Assembly: GCA_029939535.1 (NCBI GenBank)
Contig: JAOZST010000086.1
Location: 1-14,679, forward strand
Reading direction: 5' to 3'
Length of the DNA stretch: 14,679 nt
DNA from: NBML01 sp029939535
GTDB taxonomy: Bacteria > Desulfobacterota > Desulfobacteria > Desulfobacterales > Desulfobacteraceae
Positions within the stretch are counted from its first letter, which is position 1, and each line of letters begins with the position of its first letter. Positions 7,726 to 14,261 of this stretch are shown piece by piece. The translations under genes were made by a program, and so were the position numbers. A model generated the notes under the pieces. That model was not told where the DNA came from. It ran no database searches and worked only from the letters and a program-made list of their open reading frames with translations.

Positions 7726-8337
7726 ATGATCTCTTTTGAATCTGTCAGCCTTGATATTGACAACTCCCAGATTTTTTCCGATCTAAACCTTTGTGTGGGA
7801 AAAAACGAAAAACTTTTAATCCAGGGCAGATCCGGTATAGGGAAAACAACTTTGTTCCGGCTGATCCTTGGGTTTGATCAACCCCGGTCCGGGCAGATAA
7901 AAGTGAATGGTCAGCCTCTTGATAAAGCGCATATAAACCAGATCCGGCAGCAAATCTTCTATCTGAGCCAGGATATTGACCTGAAGGATGAAGTAATAAT
8001 CAGACTTGTTACAGAAATTCTGGAATTCAATTCCCCCAGAAAAGCACCCCTGGAAAAGATGAACCGTTTTTTGACACTCCTGGAACTGCCTTCAGGTATC
8101 CTTCAGAAAAAAACCAGGGATATTTCCGGCGGGGAACGCCAGCGCCTGGGTCTTTTAATTGGTTTTTTGCTGGACCGGCCAATCTGGCTTCTGGATGAGC
8201 CCACTTCCGCCCTGGATGATGCAATGAAAGAAAAAATATCTTCCCATATTCTGTCACTGGATAAAACCATAGTCATTATTTCCCATGACCCTGTCTGGAA
8301 AAATAATTCCATTATTAAAATCAAAAGGTGGTCATAA
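7726..8337 (+). CDS. fetA: ABC transporter ATPase, FetA (YbbL)-type iron exporter
   Basis: A 203-aa single-domain ABC ATPase. I start it at the ATG at 7726, which has AAAGGA 6-11 bases upstream and begins MISFESVSLDI as expected for the first strand; the in-frame ATG at 7696 lacks a ribosome site. Walker A is GRSGIGKTT (34-42), the Q-loop is around YLSQD (79-83), the signature is ISGGERQR (133-140), Walker B is WLLDEP (154-159) followed by the D-loop SALD, and the H-loop His is 187 (ISHD). The next gene is its membrane partner of the UPF0014 family, so the pair matches E. coli FetAB (YbbL-YbbM), reported to export iron and protect against oxidative stress. It is shorter than many ATPases because it has no C-terminal regulatory domain. 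Substrate is taken from the family, not shown here. Confidence 0.82.
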   Translation: MISFESVSLDIDNSQIFSDLNLCVGKNEKLLIQGRSGIGKTTLFRLILGFDQPRSGQIKVNGQPLDKAHINQIRQQIFYLSQDIDLKDEVIIRLVTEILEFNSPRKAPLEKMNRFLTLLELPSGILQKKTRDISGGERQRLGLLIGFLLDRPIWLLDEPTSALDDAMKEKISSHILSLDKTIVIISHDPVWKNNSIIKIKRWS

Positions 8338-8338
8338 A

Positions 8339-9157
8339 ATGGGTGCCCAGGATCTGAGCATATTTTCCCTTGGTATATTGTTTGTATTTCTTTTACCCAT
8401 ATTGTATATCAGCCGGCATTTAAAATTTGGAATCAATAAACCCATCATATTCAGCATGGGAAGAATGTGCCTGCAGCTGGGCTTTGTAGGGCTCTATCTT
8501 GAATTTTTATTCAAGCTGGATTCCCCCTGGCTCAATGGGGTTTATCTGATGATGATGATATCCATTGCCTGTTATTCCATATTAAAATCCAGCCGCTTGA
8601 AGATTGTGCTTTTCTTTAAGCCCCTTTTTCTTGCTTTACTCATTCCCTTTGCCATAATCCTGCTTTTTTTTAATGGTGTGGTGGTTCATATTGACAATTT
8701 GTTTGAAGCCAAATACCTTATTCCCATAGGCGGTATGCTGCTGGGGAATAGTCTTCGCAGCATCATCATCGGACTTACTAATTTTTATTCTGGTTTGCAG
8801 AAAAACGAAAAAGAATACCTGTATTCTCTCAGCCTTTTCAACAACCGGATACAGGCTCTGAAGCCCTGGTTCAGGGAAAGCATTGTAGCTGCCATTACTC
8901 CCACGCTGGCATCCATGGCCACCATCGGGCTCGTATCTCTGCCAGGAATGATGACCGGTCAGATCCTGGGGGGCTCCATTCCCATTGTAGCCATCAAATA
9001 CCAGATTGCCATCATGGTTTGTATTTTTTATACAGAATACTTCAGTGTTATCTTATCCATTCTCTTTTCATTAAAAATGGGATTCAATGACCTGGATGTA
9101 CTGAATACAAATATTTTTGCAAAAACTAACTTACATAATCAGGGAAAAAAATTTTAA
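8339..9157 (+). CDS. fetB: UPF0014 membrane component, FetB (YbbM)-type
   Basis: A 272-aa integral membrane protein, permease partner of the ATPase just upstream. The ATG at 8339 comes one base after the ATPase stop, with AAAGGTGG upstream, so the genes are translationally coupled; an earlier in-frame ATG at 8285 would lie inside the ATPase gene. About seven hydrophobic segments are visible. UPF0014 hallmarks are MGRMCLQLGFVGLYLE near the N-terminus, PIGGMLLGNSLRSIIIGL, and the highly conserved TPTLASMATIGLVSLPGMMTG stretch (around residues 189-209) followed by GQILGGSIPIVAIKYQI. Role from family knowledge: forms the transport channel for iron export in the FetAB complex. Confidence 0.87.
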   Translation: MGAQDLSIFSLGILFVFLLPILYISRHLKFGINKPIIFSMGRMCLQLGFVGLYLEFLFKLDSPWLNGVYLMMMISIACYSILKSSRLKIVLFFKPLFLALLIPFAIILLFFNGVVVHIDNLFEAKYLIPIGGMLLGNSLRSIIIGLTNFYSGLQKNEKEYLYSLSLFNNRIQALKPWFRESIVAAITPTLASMATIGLVSLPGMMTGQILGGSIPIVAIKYQIAIMVCIFYTEYFSVILSILFSLKMGFNDLDVLNTNIFAKTNLHNQGKKF

Positions 9158-9351
9158 ACCAAGTTTTTGAGAAAAAGGAAAAAAAAGCACTGGGATCGAG
9201 AGATGATATTGAAATCCGCAGACATTTAATCCAGCCTGGGGCAAGATACAAAATAACAGAGAAAGCACAGCCCTGCAGCTTCTGTATTTTCTCTTGACTC
9301 TTTTTGCCGAAATGGATAGCTTTGTTTTTTTATTTCAGGTGCCTTGCATTT

Positions 9352-9367
9352 AGTTTCACGTGGAACT
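9352..9367. promoter_or_regulatory. parS-like site 1
   Basis: AGTTTCACGTGGAACT matches the chromosomal ParB-binding consensus TGTTTCACGTGAAACA at 13 of 16 positions, and its 14-base core GTTTCACGTGGAAC differs by only one base from GTTTCACGTGAAAC. It has an intact CACGTG centre. The GTGGAAC half equals that of the Myxococcus-type site GTTCCACGTGGAAC, known from memory. It is intergenic, as many parS sites are not, and no parA or parB gene is in view. Confidence 0.6.
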
Positions 9368-9397
9368 AAACAAAAACCCCTGGTTACAATCCAATTA

Positions 9398-9413
9398 CGC
9401 TTCACGTGAAACT
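9398..9413. promoter_or_regulatory. parS-like site 2
   Basis: CGCTTCACGTGAAACT matches the parS consensus at 13 of 16 positions; the 14-base core GCTTCACGTGAAAC has one mismatch. Its centre lies 46 bp from that of site 1 and it is oriented as its mirror image. These are the only two CACGTG hexamers I noticed in the window. Confidence 0.6.
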
Positions 9414-9507
9414 TTATTAGGGGCACCTGGTGATAACAAAAAAATTTAAGCTTTGGCAATCAGAAATTGAATTAAAACTTATTAAATAAATTTAGGAGTG
9501 CAAAACA

Positions 9508-10020
9508 ATGAAAGGGTATGTCCAGGTTTATACTGGCAATGGCAAAGGAAAAACCACGGCAAGCTTAGGGCTTGCCATAAGGGCTGCCGGGGCTGATCTC
9601 AAAGTCTATATAGCACAATTTCTGAAGAAAGGTGATTATTCAGAAATCAAATCATTGTCCAGGTTTGATAATATAACCGTTGAACAATATGGCATGGGAA
9701 AATTTATCCGGAGCAATCCTTCTGAAGAAGATATGGCAGCCGGAGCCAGGGGGTATAAAAAAGTATGTGAAATCTTAAAGCAGAACAAACATGACCTTGT
9801 TATTGTTGAAGAGGGAAATGTTGCATTCATGTGCAACATTTTTTCCGAAGCTGATTTGCTGGCATTAATTGACATGAAACCTGAAAATGTTGAATTGGTT
9901 ATTACAGGCAGGGGAGCACCCCAGTCCCTCCTGGACAGGGCAGACCTGGTAACAGAAATGAAAGAGATCAAGCATTACTATAAACAGGGTGTTACGGCCC
10001 GGGTTGGAATAGAAAAATGA
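9508..10020 (+). CDS. cobO: Cob(I)yrinic acid a,c-diamide adenosyltransferase (CobA/BtuR family)
   Basis: A 170-aa ATP:corrinoid adenosyltransferase that attaches the 5'-deoxyadenosyl group to cobalt in corrinoids, in the cytoplasm. The P-loop TGNGKGKTTAS (9-19) is the family's characteristic reversed-orientation ATP site; AQFLKKGDYSE (36-46) and the C-terminal ITGRGAP...LLDRADLVTEM (132-151) complete the pattern. The acidic motif commonly written DE(L/I/V)N reads EEGN here (101-104), a mild departure. A TAGGAG at 9491-9496 precedes the ATG. The stop overlaps the next start as ATGA, giving an operon with cobQ. Size is normal for the short form (about 170-200 aa). Confidence 0.92.
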   Translation: MKGYVQVYTGNGKGKTTASLGLAIRAAGADLKVYIAQFLKKGDYSEIKSLSRFDNITVEQYGMGKFIRSNPSEEDMAAGARGYKKVCEILKQNKHDLVIVEEGNVAFMCNIFSEADLLALIDMKPENVELVITGRGAPQSLLDRADLVTEMKEIKHYYKQGVTARVGIEK

Positions 10021-11480
10021 AAAAAAATATTGCTGTCCTTGGCACGGGCTCAGATGTAGGTAAAAGTATTATTGCAGCAGGAGTCTGCCGAAGCCTTGCG
10101 GACAGAGGAATAAAGGTGGCTCCCTTTAAGTCCCAGAACATGTCCAATAATTCAGGAATTACCCCCGAAGGACTTGAAATGGGAAGAGCACAAATTGTAC
10201 AGGCGGAAGCGGCAAGGATTCATCCCCAGGTGGATATGAACCCGATCCTGCTTAAGCCCACCGGAGAAAAGCAGTCCCAGGTTATATTAAACGGCCTTGT
10301 CCATGACAACCAGACGGCTATGGATTATCATCACAGCAAAGAATTTTATTATAAAGAAGCATGCTCCGCCTTTGACCGACTGTCTGAGAAGTATGACAGG
10401 ATTGTGCTGGAAGGAGCTGGTTCCTGTGCAGAGGTTAATCTCATGCCCAGTGATATTGTCAATTTTGCCATGGCCGAGTATGCAGAGGCCAATGTAGTCC
10501 TGGTCGCTGATATTCACAGGGGAGGTGTGTTCGCCCAGCTGGTGGGAACCCTTGAATGCCTGCCCCCATCTAGCAGAAAAAGGATAAAAGGGTTTATAAT
10601 CAACCGGTTCAGGGGAGATATTGCCCTGTTCAAGGATGGTGTTGAGTGGATAGAAAAAAAAACCAAAAAAAAAGTATTTGGAGTACTTCCCTGGTACTCC
10701 CATTTTAAAATTGATGCTGAAGACTCTGTTGAAATCGAAGAGTGCGGCAATATCCACACTCTGGACCAGAAAACACCGGCTGTTGCAGTGATACGCCTGC
10801 CCCATATTGCTAATTTTACAGATTTTCGTGCCCTTTCAGAAATTAAAGGCCTTCAAACCATATTTATTGATTCCCCTCAAAATTTATCCAGGTTTAAGGC
10901 AATTATTATTCCAGGCTCCAAAAACACCAGGGCAGATCTTGACTGGTTAAAAGCAAAATTTGAATCTCCTTTAAAAGAATTTCACAGGGGAAAAGGACAT
11001 ATCCTTGGTATTTGCGGTGGATATCAGATGTTGGGAACAATTGTAGAGGACCCCCTTGGACTTGAGGGCAAACCAGGCAATACAGAAGGTCTTGGCCTTC
11101 TGCCGGTAAAAACCTTGCTCAAGGCGCCAAAAACAACTACTGTAAGCGAATTTGAATGGGAAGGAAGAAAAGGCAAAGGATATGAAATACACATGGGGTT
11201 TACCGAACTTTTTTCAGGCACTCCATTCCTATGTGTCTCTTCCAGGAACACATTGGCATGTGATGAACCTGAAGGATGTTTATCCAACGACGAACTGGTG
11301 GCAGGCACCTATGTCCACGGTTTTTTCGATTATCCCTCCATTTCATTAAAATGGCTGACCATGATCGGCCTGCCCCACCTCGTGATTGAGGAAGAAAATC
11401 ATACCTCAAAAAAAGAAAAAGACTATGATCTGTTAAAAATCCATTTTGAGAAATATATTGATCTTGAAACATTATATTAA
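10017..11480 (+). CDS. cobQ: Cobyric acid synthase (glutamine-hydrolysing)
   Basis: A 487-aa CobQ/CbiP enzyme that amidates the b, d, e and g side chains of adenosylcobyrinic acid a,c-diamide using glutamine and ATP. The N-terminal ATPase domain begins with the P-loop GTGSDVGKS (9-17), followed by the family strings PFKSQNMSNNS (36-46) and GRAQIVQAEAA (56-66), and LEGAGSCAEVNL (131-142). The C-terminal class I glutamine amidotransferase domain has its nucleophile Cys333 in GICGGYQMLG and its His434 in GTYVHGFFD; YEIHMG (389-394) is also typical. Length is normal and no key residue is missing. Translation is coupled to cobO by a 4-base overlap. Two runs of nine adenines (10654-10662 and 10665-10673) encode a KKTKKK segment in the linker. 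Confidence 0.94.
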   Translation: MKKNIAVLGTGSDVGKSIIAAGVCRSLADRGIKVAPFKSQNMSNNSGITPEGLEMGRAQIVQAEAARIHPQVDMNPILLKPTGEKQSQVILNGLVHDNQTAMDYHHSKEFYYKEACSAFDRLSEKYDRIVLEGAGSCAEVNLMPSDIVNFAMAEYAEANVVLVADIHRGGVFAQLVGTLECLPPSSRKRIKGFIINRFRGDIALFKDGVEWIEKKTKKKVFGVLPWYSHFKIDAEDSVEIEECGNIHTLDQKTPAVAVIRLPHIANFTDFRALSEIKGLQTIFIDSPQNLSRFKAIIIPGSKNTRADLDWLKAKFESPLKEFHRGKGHILGICGGYQMLGTIVEDPLGLEGKPGNTEGLGLLPVKTLLKAPKTTTVSEFEWEGRKGKGYEIHMGFTELFSGTPFLCVSSRNTLACDEPEGCLSNDELVAGTYVHGFFDYPSISLKWLTMIGLPHLVIEEENHTSKKEKDYDLLKIHFEKYIDLETLY

Positions 11481-11576
11481 CACACAAGCAAGGGTTATTA
11501 TTTACTTTATGGAATAAATTATTTATCCTTACACATAAAGAATTTTAATTAAATAATATAGGAAATTGCATTTAGG

Positions 11577-11635
11577 TTTTAGCTGACGGCCAGCTGCAAA
11601 CGTCTAAAAAGCTCGCGCGATAGTGCGGCAATTTA
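11577..11635 (+). promoter_or_regulatory. GC-rich structured leader before the FapA-like gene
   Basis: Within an otherwise AT-rich 176-bp gap lies a GC-rich block with overlapping dyads: AGCTG (11581-11585) and CAGCT (11591-11595) around ACGGC; TTTTA/TAAAA (11577-11581, 11605-11609) with an inner GACG/CGTC pair (11585-11588, 11601-11604); and CGC...GCG around GATAGT (11617-11628). The two larger folds are mutually exclusive, as in switch-like leaders, but I match it to no known riboswitch. AT-rich DNA just upstream (11544-11560, TTAATTAAATAATATAG) could hold the promoter. Confidence 0.35.
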
Positions 11636-11656
11636 ATCTTCTGGAAAGAACCAACA

Positions 11657-13936
11657 GTGAACCATACAAATAATATTCCCAGCCTTGGAAAGCTTGCTTT
11701 GCAATACGGAACCATCACCAAAGACCAATACCAACACCTTTCTGCATTGCACGCCCTGAAACAAGAAGAAAATAATCCCATGGATTATGATCAGCTTCTT
11801 TTAAAGCAGAACTTTGCAACCCGGTATCAAATCGGACTTTTGGTTCTGATACAGGAATACCATATCATTAAAAAACATGGAGAAGAATTTGGAAAGATTG
11901 CCATAGCAAGGGGATTTGCGACAAAGATTGATGTCCAGAAAGCTTTGGAACTTCAAAAAAAGGAGTTTAAAAGAGCCAGGATCAAAAAACTCATCGGGGA
12001 CATTCTGGTGGAATCCAGGGTTTTAACAAACAAACAGAAAAACAGGATATTAAAAGAACAAACTCTGATTGAACAAAGAGCAGACAAAATTTTTTCCTCT
12101 GATCAAAAAAAACGTGAAGCAGGGAATAACAAAAGCAAAAACCTGACTGATGATTCAGACCTGACTGACTATGAACGGGACTTTTTACGGATAAAAGTGC
12201 TGGACAAAGAATTTGCAGCAGAGGTAATTGAAAAAGGTCTGGCATCGGAACGGGAAATATTCATTGCCCAGAAAGTTCAGGAAGAAGAATTTGAAAAAAA
12301 AGACTCCATTAAAATACTGGGCGATATTATGGTAAGTATGGCTTTTATCACTGAAGAACAAAAAAATATCATCCTTGTGGAGCAGGGCAGATCCCATGAA
12401 AGCCAATCCAGCAATGAAGAAGATCAGATCCTGGTGATTCCCAGTATAGACAATATGGAAGCAAGGGTAAAAATCCATAAAGATTTCCTGCCCCTAACCA
12501 CCATCTCCAAAGTAAAAACCGCATTAAAATCCTTTGGAGTTACCCATGGAATATACCCGGATGCCCTTCTCCAGGGGTTTCTGGATATGGGTAATCTTGA
12601 ATTTATCGCGGCAAGGCCTGATTATTTCTCTGATCTGAAAAAGAATAGAAACGTTGTTTATCATTTGGAAACCAATGGTACGGAACAAGGAGAAAAAAAG
12701 AAGGGCGAAATCCTTGCTGAGGAAGATAAAACCCAGAACTATCTGGTCACCAGGAATATCAAGGGCAGGGAAACCAAAATAAACACCAGTAAGGATTTTA
12801 GTTATCGCAGGGGAAGCGGTACCAGATTTTCCCATGATGGTTCAAACATCCTGGCAGCGAAAACAGGACAGGTCACATTGTCCATTGAGAATAAATTATT
12901 TATCCATCCCATGATTCATGTCCTTGAAGATGCAGACCTGAGATATGGCCCCCTTGAACCCTGGGCAAATCTCAATATTTCCGGTGTACTTACCGGCGCC
13001 TATCCAATAACTGCAGGAAGTATAAAAGCAAGGGAGATCAGGGGAGCCAGGATAGAAACTTTGGGAGAGATCCGTACCAATGTGGGCATTACAGATACCA
13101 CTATACGGTCCCAGGGAGATATCCATGCCCGATATCTGCATAATTGCAGGATAGAGACATTTGGGAATATCTACATAGAAAATGAAATTTTCGATTCTAT
13201 AATTTTTTCCAGTGGGAAAATTGACTCTCCGGGATGCAGGATAATTTCATCCAGCATTTTTGCCAAAAAAGGGGTCAGGTTAGCCGGGGCCGGCAGTAAA
13301 AAAACAAAACCATGTATGATAACCGCAGGTGGAGAACATCATATTCTTGAACTTTCAAAATCAATTTATAAAGAGATTGAACAGATTACAAAAAAACTTG
13401 AATCCTTAAAAGAAGAAATGGATGAACAGGAACACCTTTCCCAAAAAACATTTCAAAAAATGGTTGAGTTAAAAATTTTTCATGACCGCGCAAAAAATAA
13501 AAAAGAAATTCTGGGAAAAGAATTTCAAAAAAAAAAAGACCATGTTAAAAAAGAAAAATTAAAAAATATTGTCAAACTTATTTCAAACTTTGAAACAAGA
13601 ATGGAAAAATCAATTACGTCTCTAAAAGAATTAAATTCAACAAAAAAACATTACGACAATAAAAAAAATAAACTTGAAATCAAAATAAATTCCCTTACAC
13701 CAAAAATCAAAAAGCAAACACAGAGTCTTGAACAAAATTTATTTTTATTTTTCGACTGGACTCGATACCAAAAAAATATTCCTGAAATTGAAATAAAAGG
13801 AAAAACATTTCAAGGCACAAAGATGAATGGCGTTTTTTCTTCCATTGAAATTGAATCTGATCAGGAAAAATTTTCAGTCATGGAAATCACAGATCAGAAA
13901 GGTAATTTTAAAATGGAAGTTTTACAAAATGAATAA
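11657..13936 (+). CDS. FapA/DUF342-family protein with N-terminal MshEN-like repeats
   Basis: A 759-aa cytoplasmic-looking protein. Start is GTG at 11657 with GGAAAG 9 bases upstream. Residues 9-33, 77-103, 112-139, 181-212 and 219-244 are related units of the form (L/F)G.(I/L)(A/L)(I/V)..G..T...(Q)...AL..Q, resembling the MshEN/GspE N-terminal repeats seen on type II secretion and type IV pilus ATPases, here not followed by an ATPase. Residues 256-420 fit the FapA N-terminal part; 436-545 are a beta-helix-like run (ISGVLTGAYPITAGSIKAREI, GEIRTNVGI, SQGDIHARYL, GNIYIENEI, SGKI) typical of DUF342. Residues 566-695 form a long, Lys/Glu-rich coiled coil, A-rich in DNA, with an 11-adenine tract at 13527-13537. 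Residues 700-759 are a small C-terminal strand-rich domain. FapA family members act in flagellar assembly or polar localisation in Vibrio; here the function is unknown. Next gene is 37 bp downstream. Confidence 0.82.
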   Translation: MNHTNNIPSLGKLALQYGTITKDQYQHLSALHALKQEENNPMDYDQLLLKQNFATRYQIGLLVLIQEYHIIKKHGEEFGKIAIARGFATKIDVQKALELQKKEFKRARIKKLIGDILVESRVLTNKQKNRILKEQTLIEQRADKIFSSDQKKREAGNNKSKNLTDDSDLTDYERDFLRIKVLDKEFAAEVIEKGLASEREIFIAQKVQEEEFEKKDSIKILGDIMVSMAFITEEQKNIILVEQGRSHESQSSNEEDQILVIPSIDNMEARVKIHKDFLPLTTISKVKTALKSFGVTHGIYPDALLQGFLDMGNLEFIAARPDYFSDLKKNRNVVYHLETNGTEQGEKKKGEILAEEDKTQNYLVTRNIKGRETKINTSKDFSYRRGSGTRFSHDGSNILAAKTGQVTLSIENKLFIHPMIHVLEDADLRYGPLEPWANLNISGVLTGAYPITAGSIKAREIRGARIETLGEIRTNVGITDTTIRSQGDIHARYLHNCRIETFGNIYIENEIFDSIIFSSGKIDSPGCRIISSSIFAKKGVRLAGAGSKKTKPCMITAGGEHHILELSKSIYKEIEQITKKLESLKEEMDEQEHLSQKTFQKMVELKIFHDRAKNKKEILGKEFQKKKDHVKKEKLKNIVKLISNFETRMEKSITSLKELNSTKKHYDNKKNKLEIKINSLTPKIKKQTQSLEQNLFLFFDWTRYQKNIPEIEIKGKTFQGTKMNGVFSSIEIESDQEKFSVMEITDQKGNFKMEVLQNE

Positions 13937-13973
13937 AAATTTGATTCAATTAGTGAAAGATAAAAGGAGTCAC

Positions 13974-14261
13974 ATGCCAATCATTACCTTTAACGCATTT
14001 TCATTTTTGCAAAAAAAATTAAAGGCAAAAAACCTGGAGTATTCCAATGTTAAATTATCCATCCAGGAGGGAACAACTGCCAGAGAGCTGATTTCCCGTA
14101 TGCACCTGTCCAGGGAAGAGGTGGAAGTGGTATTTATAAACGGCCGGGTAGGGACCCTGGAAACAAGGCTTCAGGACCAGGACCGGGTGGCTTTTGTTCC
14201 ACATGGAACACCTGGGCCTTACAGGGTTTTGCTTGGTTTTACGAATAAAACAGATGAATGA
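13974..14261 (+). CDS. MoaD/ThiS-like or Ub-Mut7C-like beta-grasp protein
   Basis: A 95-aa small protein. The ATG at 13974 has a clean AAAGGAG 4 bases upstream; longer in-frame starts would overlap the preceding gene. Residues 26-50 (VKLSIQEGTTARELI...LSREEV) and 51-75 (EVVFINGRVGTLETRLQDQDRVAFVP) follow the ubiquitin-like beta-grasp pattern of MoaD/ThiS sulfur carriers, including the VFINGR and D.DRVAF.P strings. It lacks the C-terminal Gly-Gly needed for thiocarboxylate formation; instead it ends PGPYRVLLGF plus a short polar tail, as in the ubiquitin-like domain of Mut7-C proteins. It therefore may be a binding module rather than a sulfur carrier. It sits 37 bp after the FapA-like gene and overlaps the next gene by 8 bp. 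Confidence 0.72.
   Translation: MPIITFNAFSFLQKKLKAKNLEYSNVKLSIQEGTTARELISRMHLSREEVEVVFINGRVGTLETRLQDQDRVAFVPHGTPGPYRVLLGFTNKTDE

Larger units (their letters stand above)
9336..9429. repeat. Nested inverted repeat containing two parS-like sites
   Basis: Outer arms CAGGTGCC (9336-9343) and GGCACCTG (9422-9429) are exact reverse complements. Inner arms AGTTTCACGTG (9352-9362) and CACGTGAAACT (9403-9413) are also exact reverse complements. Both pairs share the same centre at 9382.5 and the same 8-base gap between outer and inner arms. The middle 40 bp do not pair well. The symmetric order suggests either a duplicated and inverted binding unit or two faces of one protein complex. Confidence 0.8.
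9158..9507. other. 350-bp intergenic region before cobO
   Basis: No convincing gene lies in this gap; a 77-codon minus-strand frame at 9226-9459 has low-complexity, family-less sequence and runs through the palindromic sites. The first 180 bp hold T- and A-rich tracts and a possible but imperfect hairpin around 9256-9286 (ACAGAGAAAGC against GCTTCTGT). From 9336 to 9429 lies the nested palindrome with two parS-like sites, described separately. The last 80 bp are AT-rich leader up to the cobO ribosome site (TAGGAG, 9491-9496). No B12-box or other cobalamin-riboswitch motif is visible. Confidence 0.7.

Noticed and set aside
9226..9459. 77-codon minus-strand open frame
   Set aside because: It runs through the palindromic DNA sites, has no recognisable domain and no convincing ribosome site, so it is likely chance.
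9158..9507. Cobalamin riboswitch upstream of cobO
   Set aside because: I looked for the B12-box and the conserved GCCACTG-type core and saw neither; the only strong structure is the parS-like dyad.
9481..9507. Sigma-54 type promoter near TTGGCA in front of cobO
   Set aside because: The spacing between the GG and the downstream TTG elements is wrong for a -24/-12 promoter.
11490..11531. AT-rich imperfect inverted repeat after cobQ as a terminator
   Set aside because: The arms (AAGG..CCTT ends) contain several mismatches and have no clear T-tail; cannot be supported.
11577..11635. c-di-GMP riboswitch or sigma-28 promoter before the FapA-like gene
   Set aside because: The conserved c-di-GMP-I core is not present, and the TAAA to GCGATA spacing is 8 rather than about 15 bases; left as an unassigned leader.
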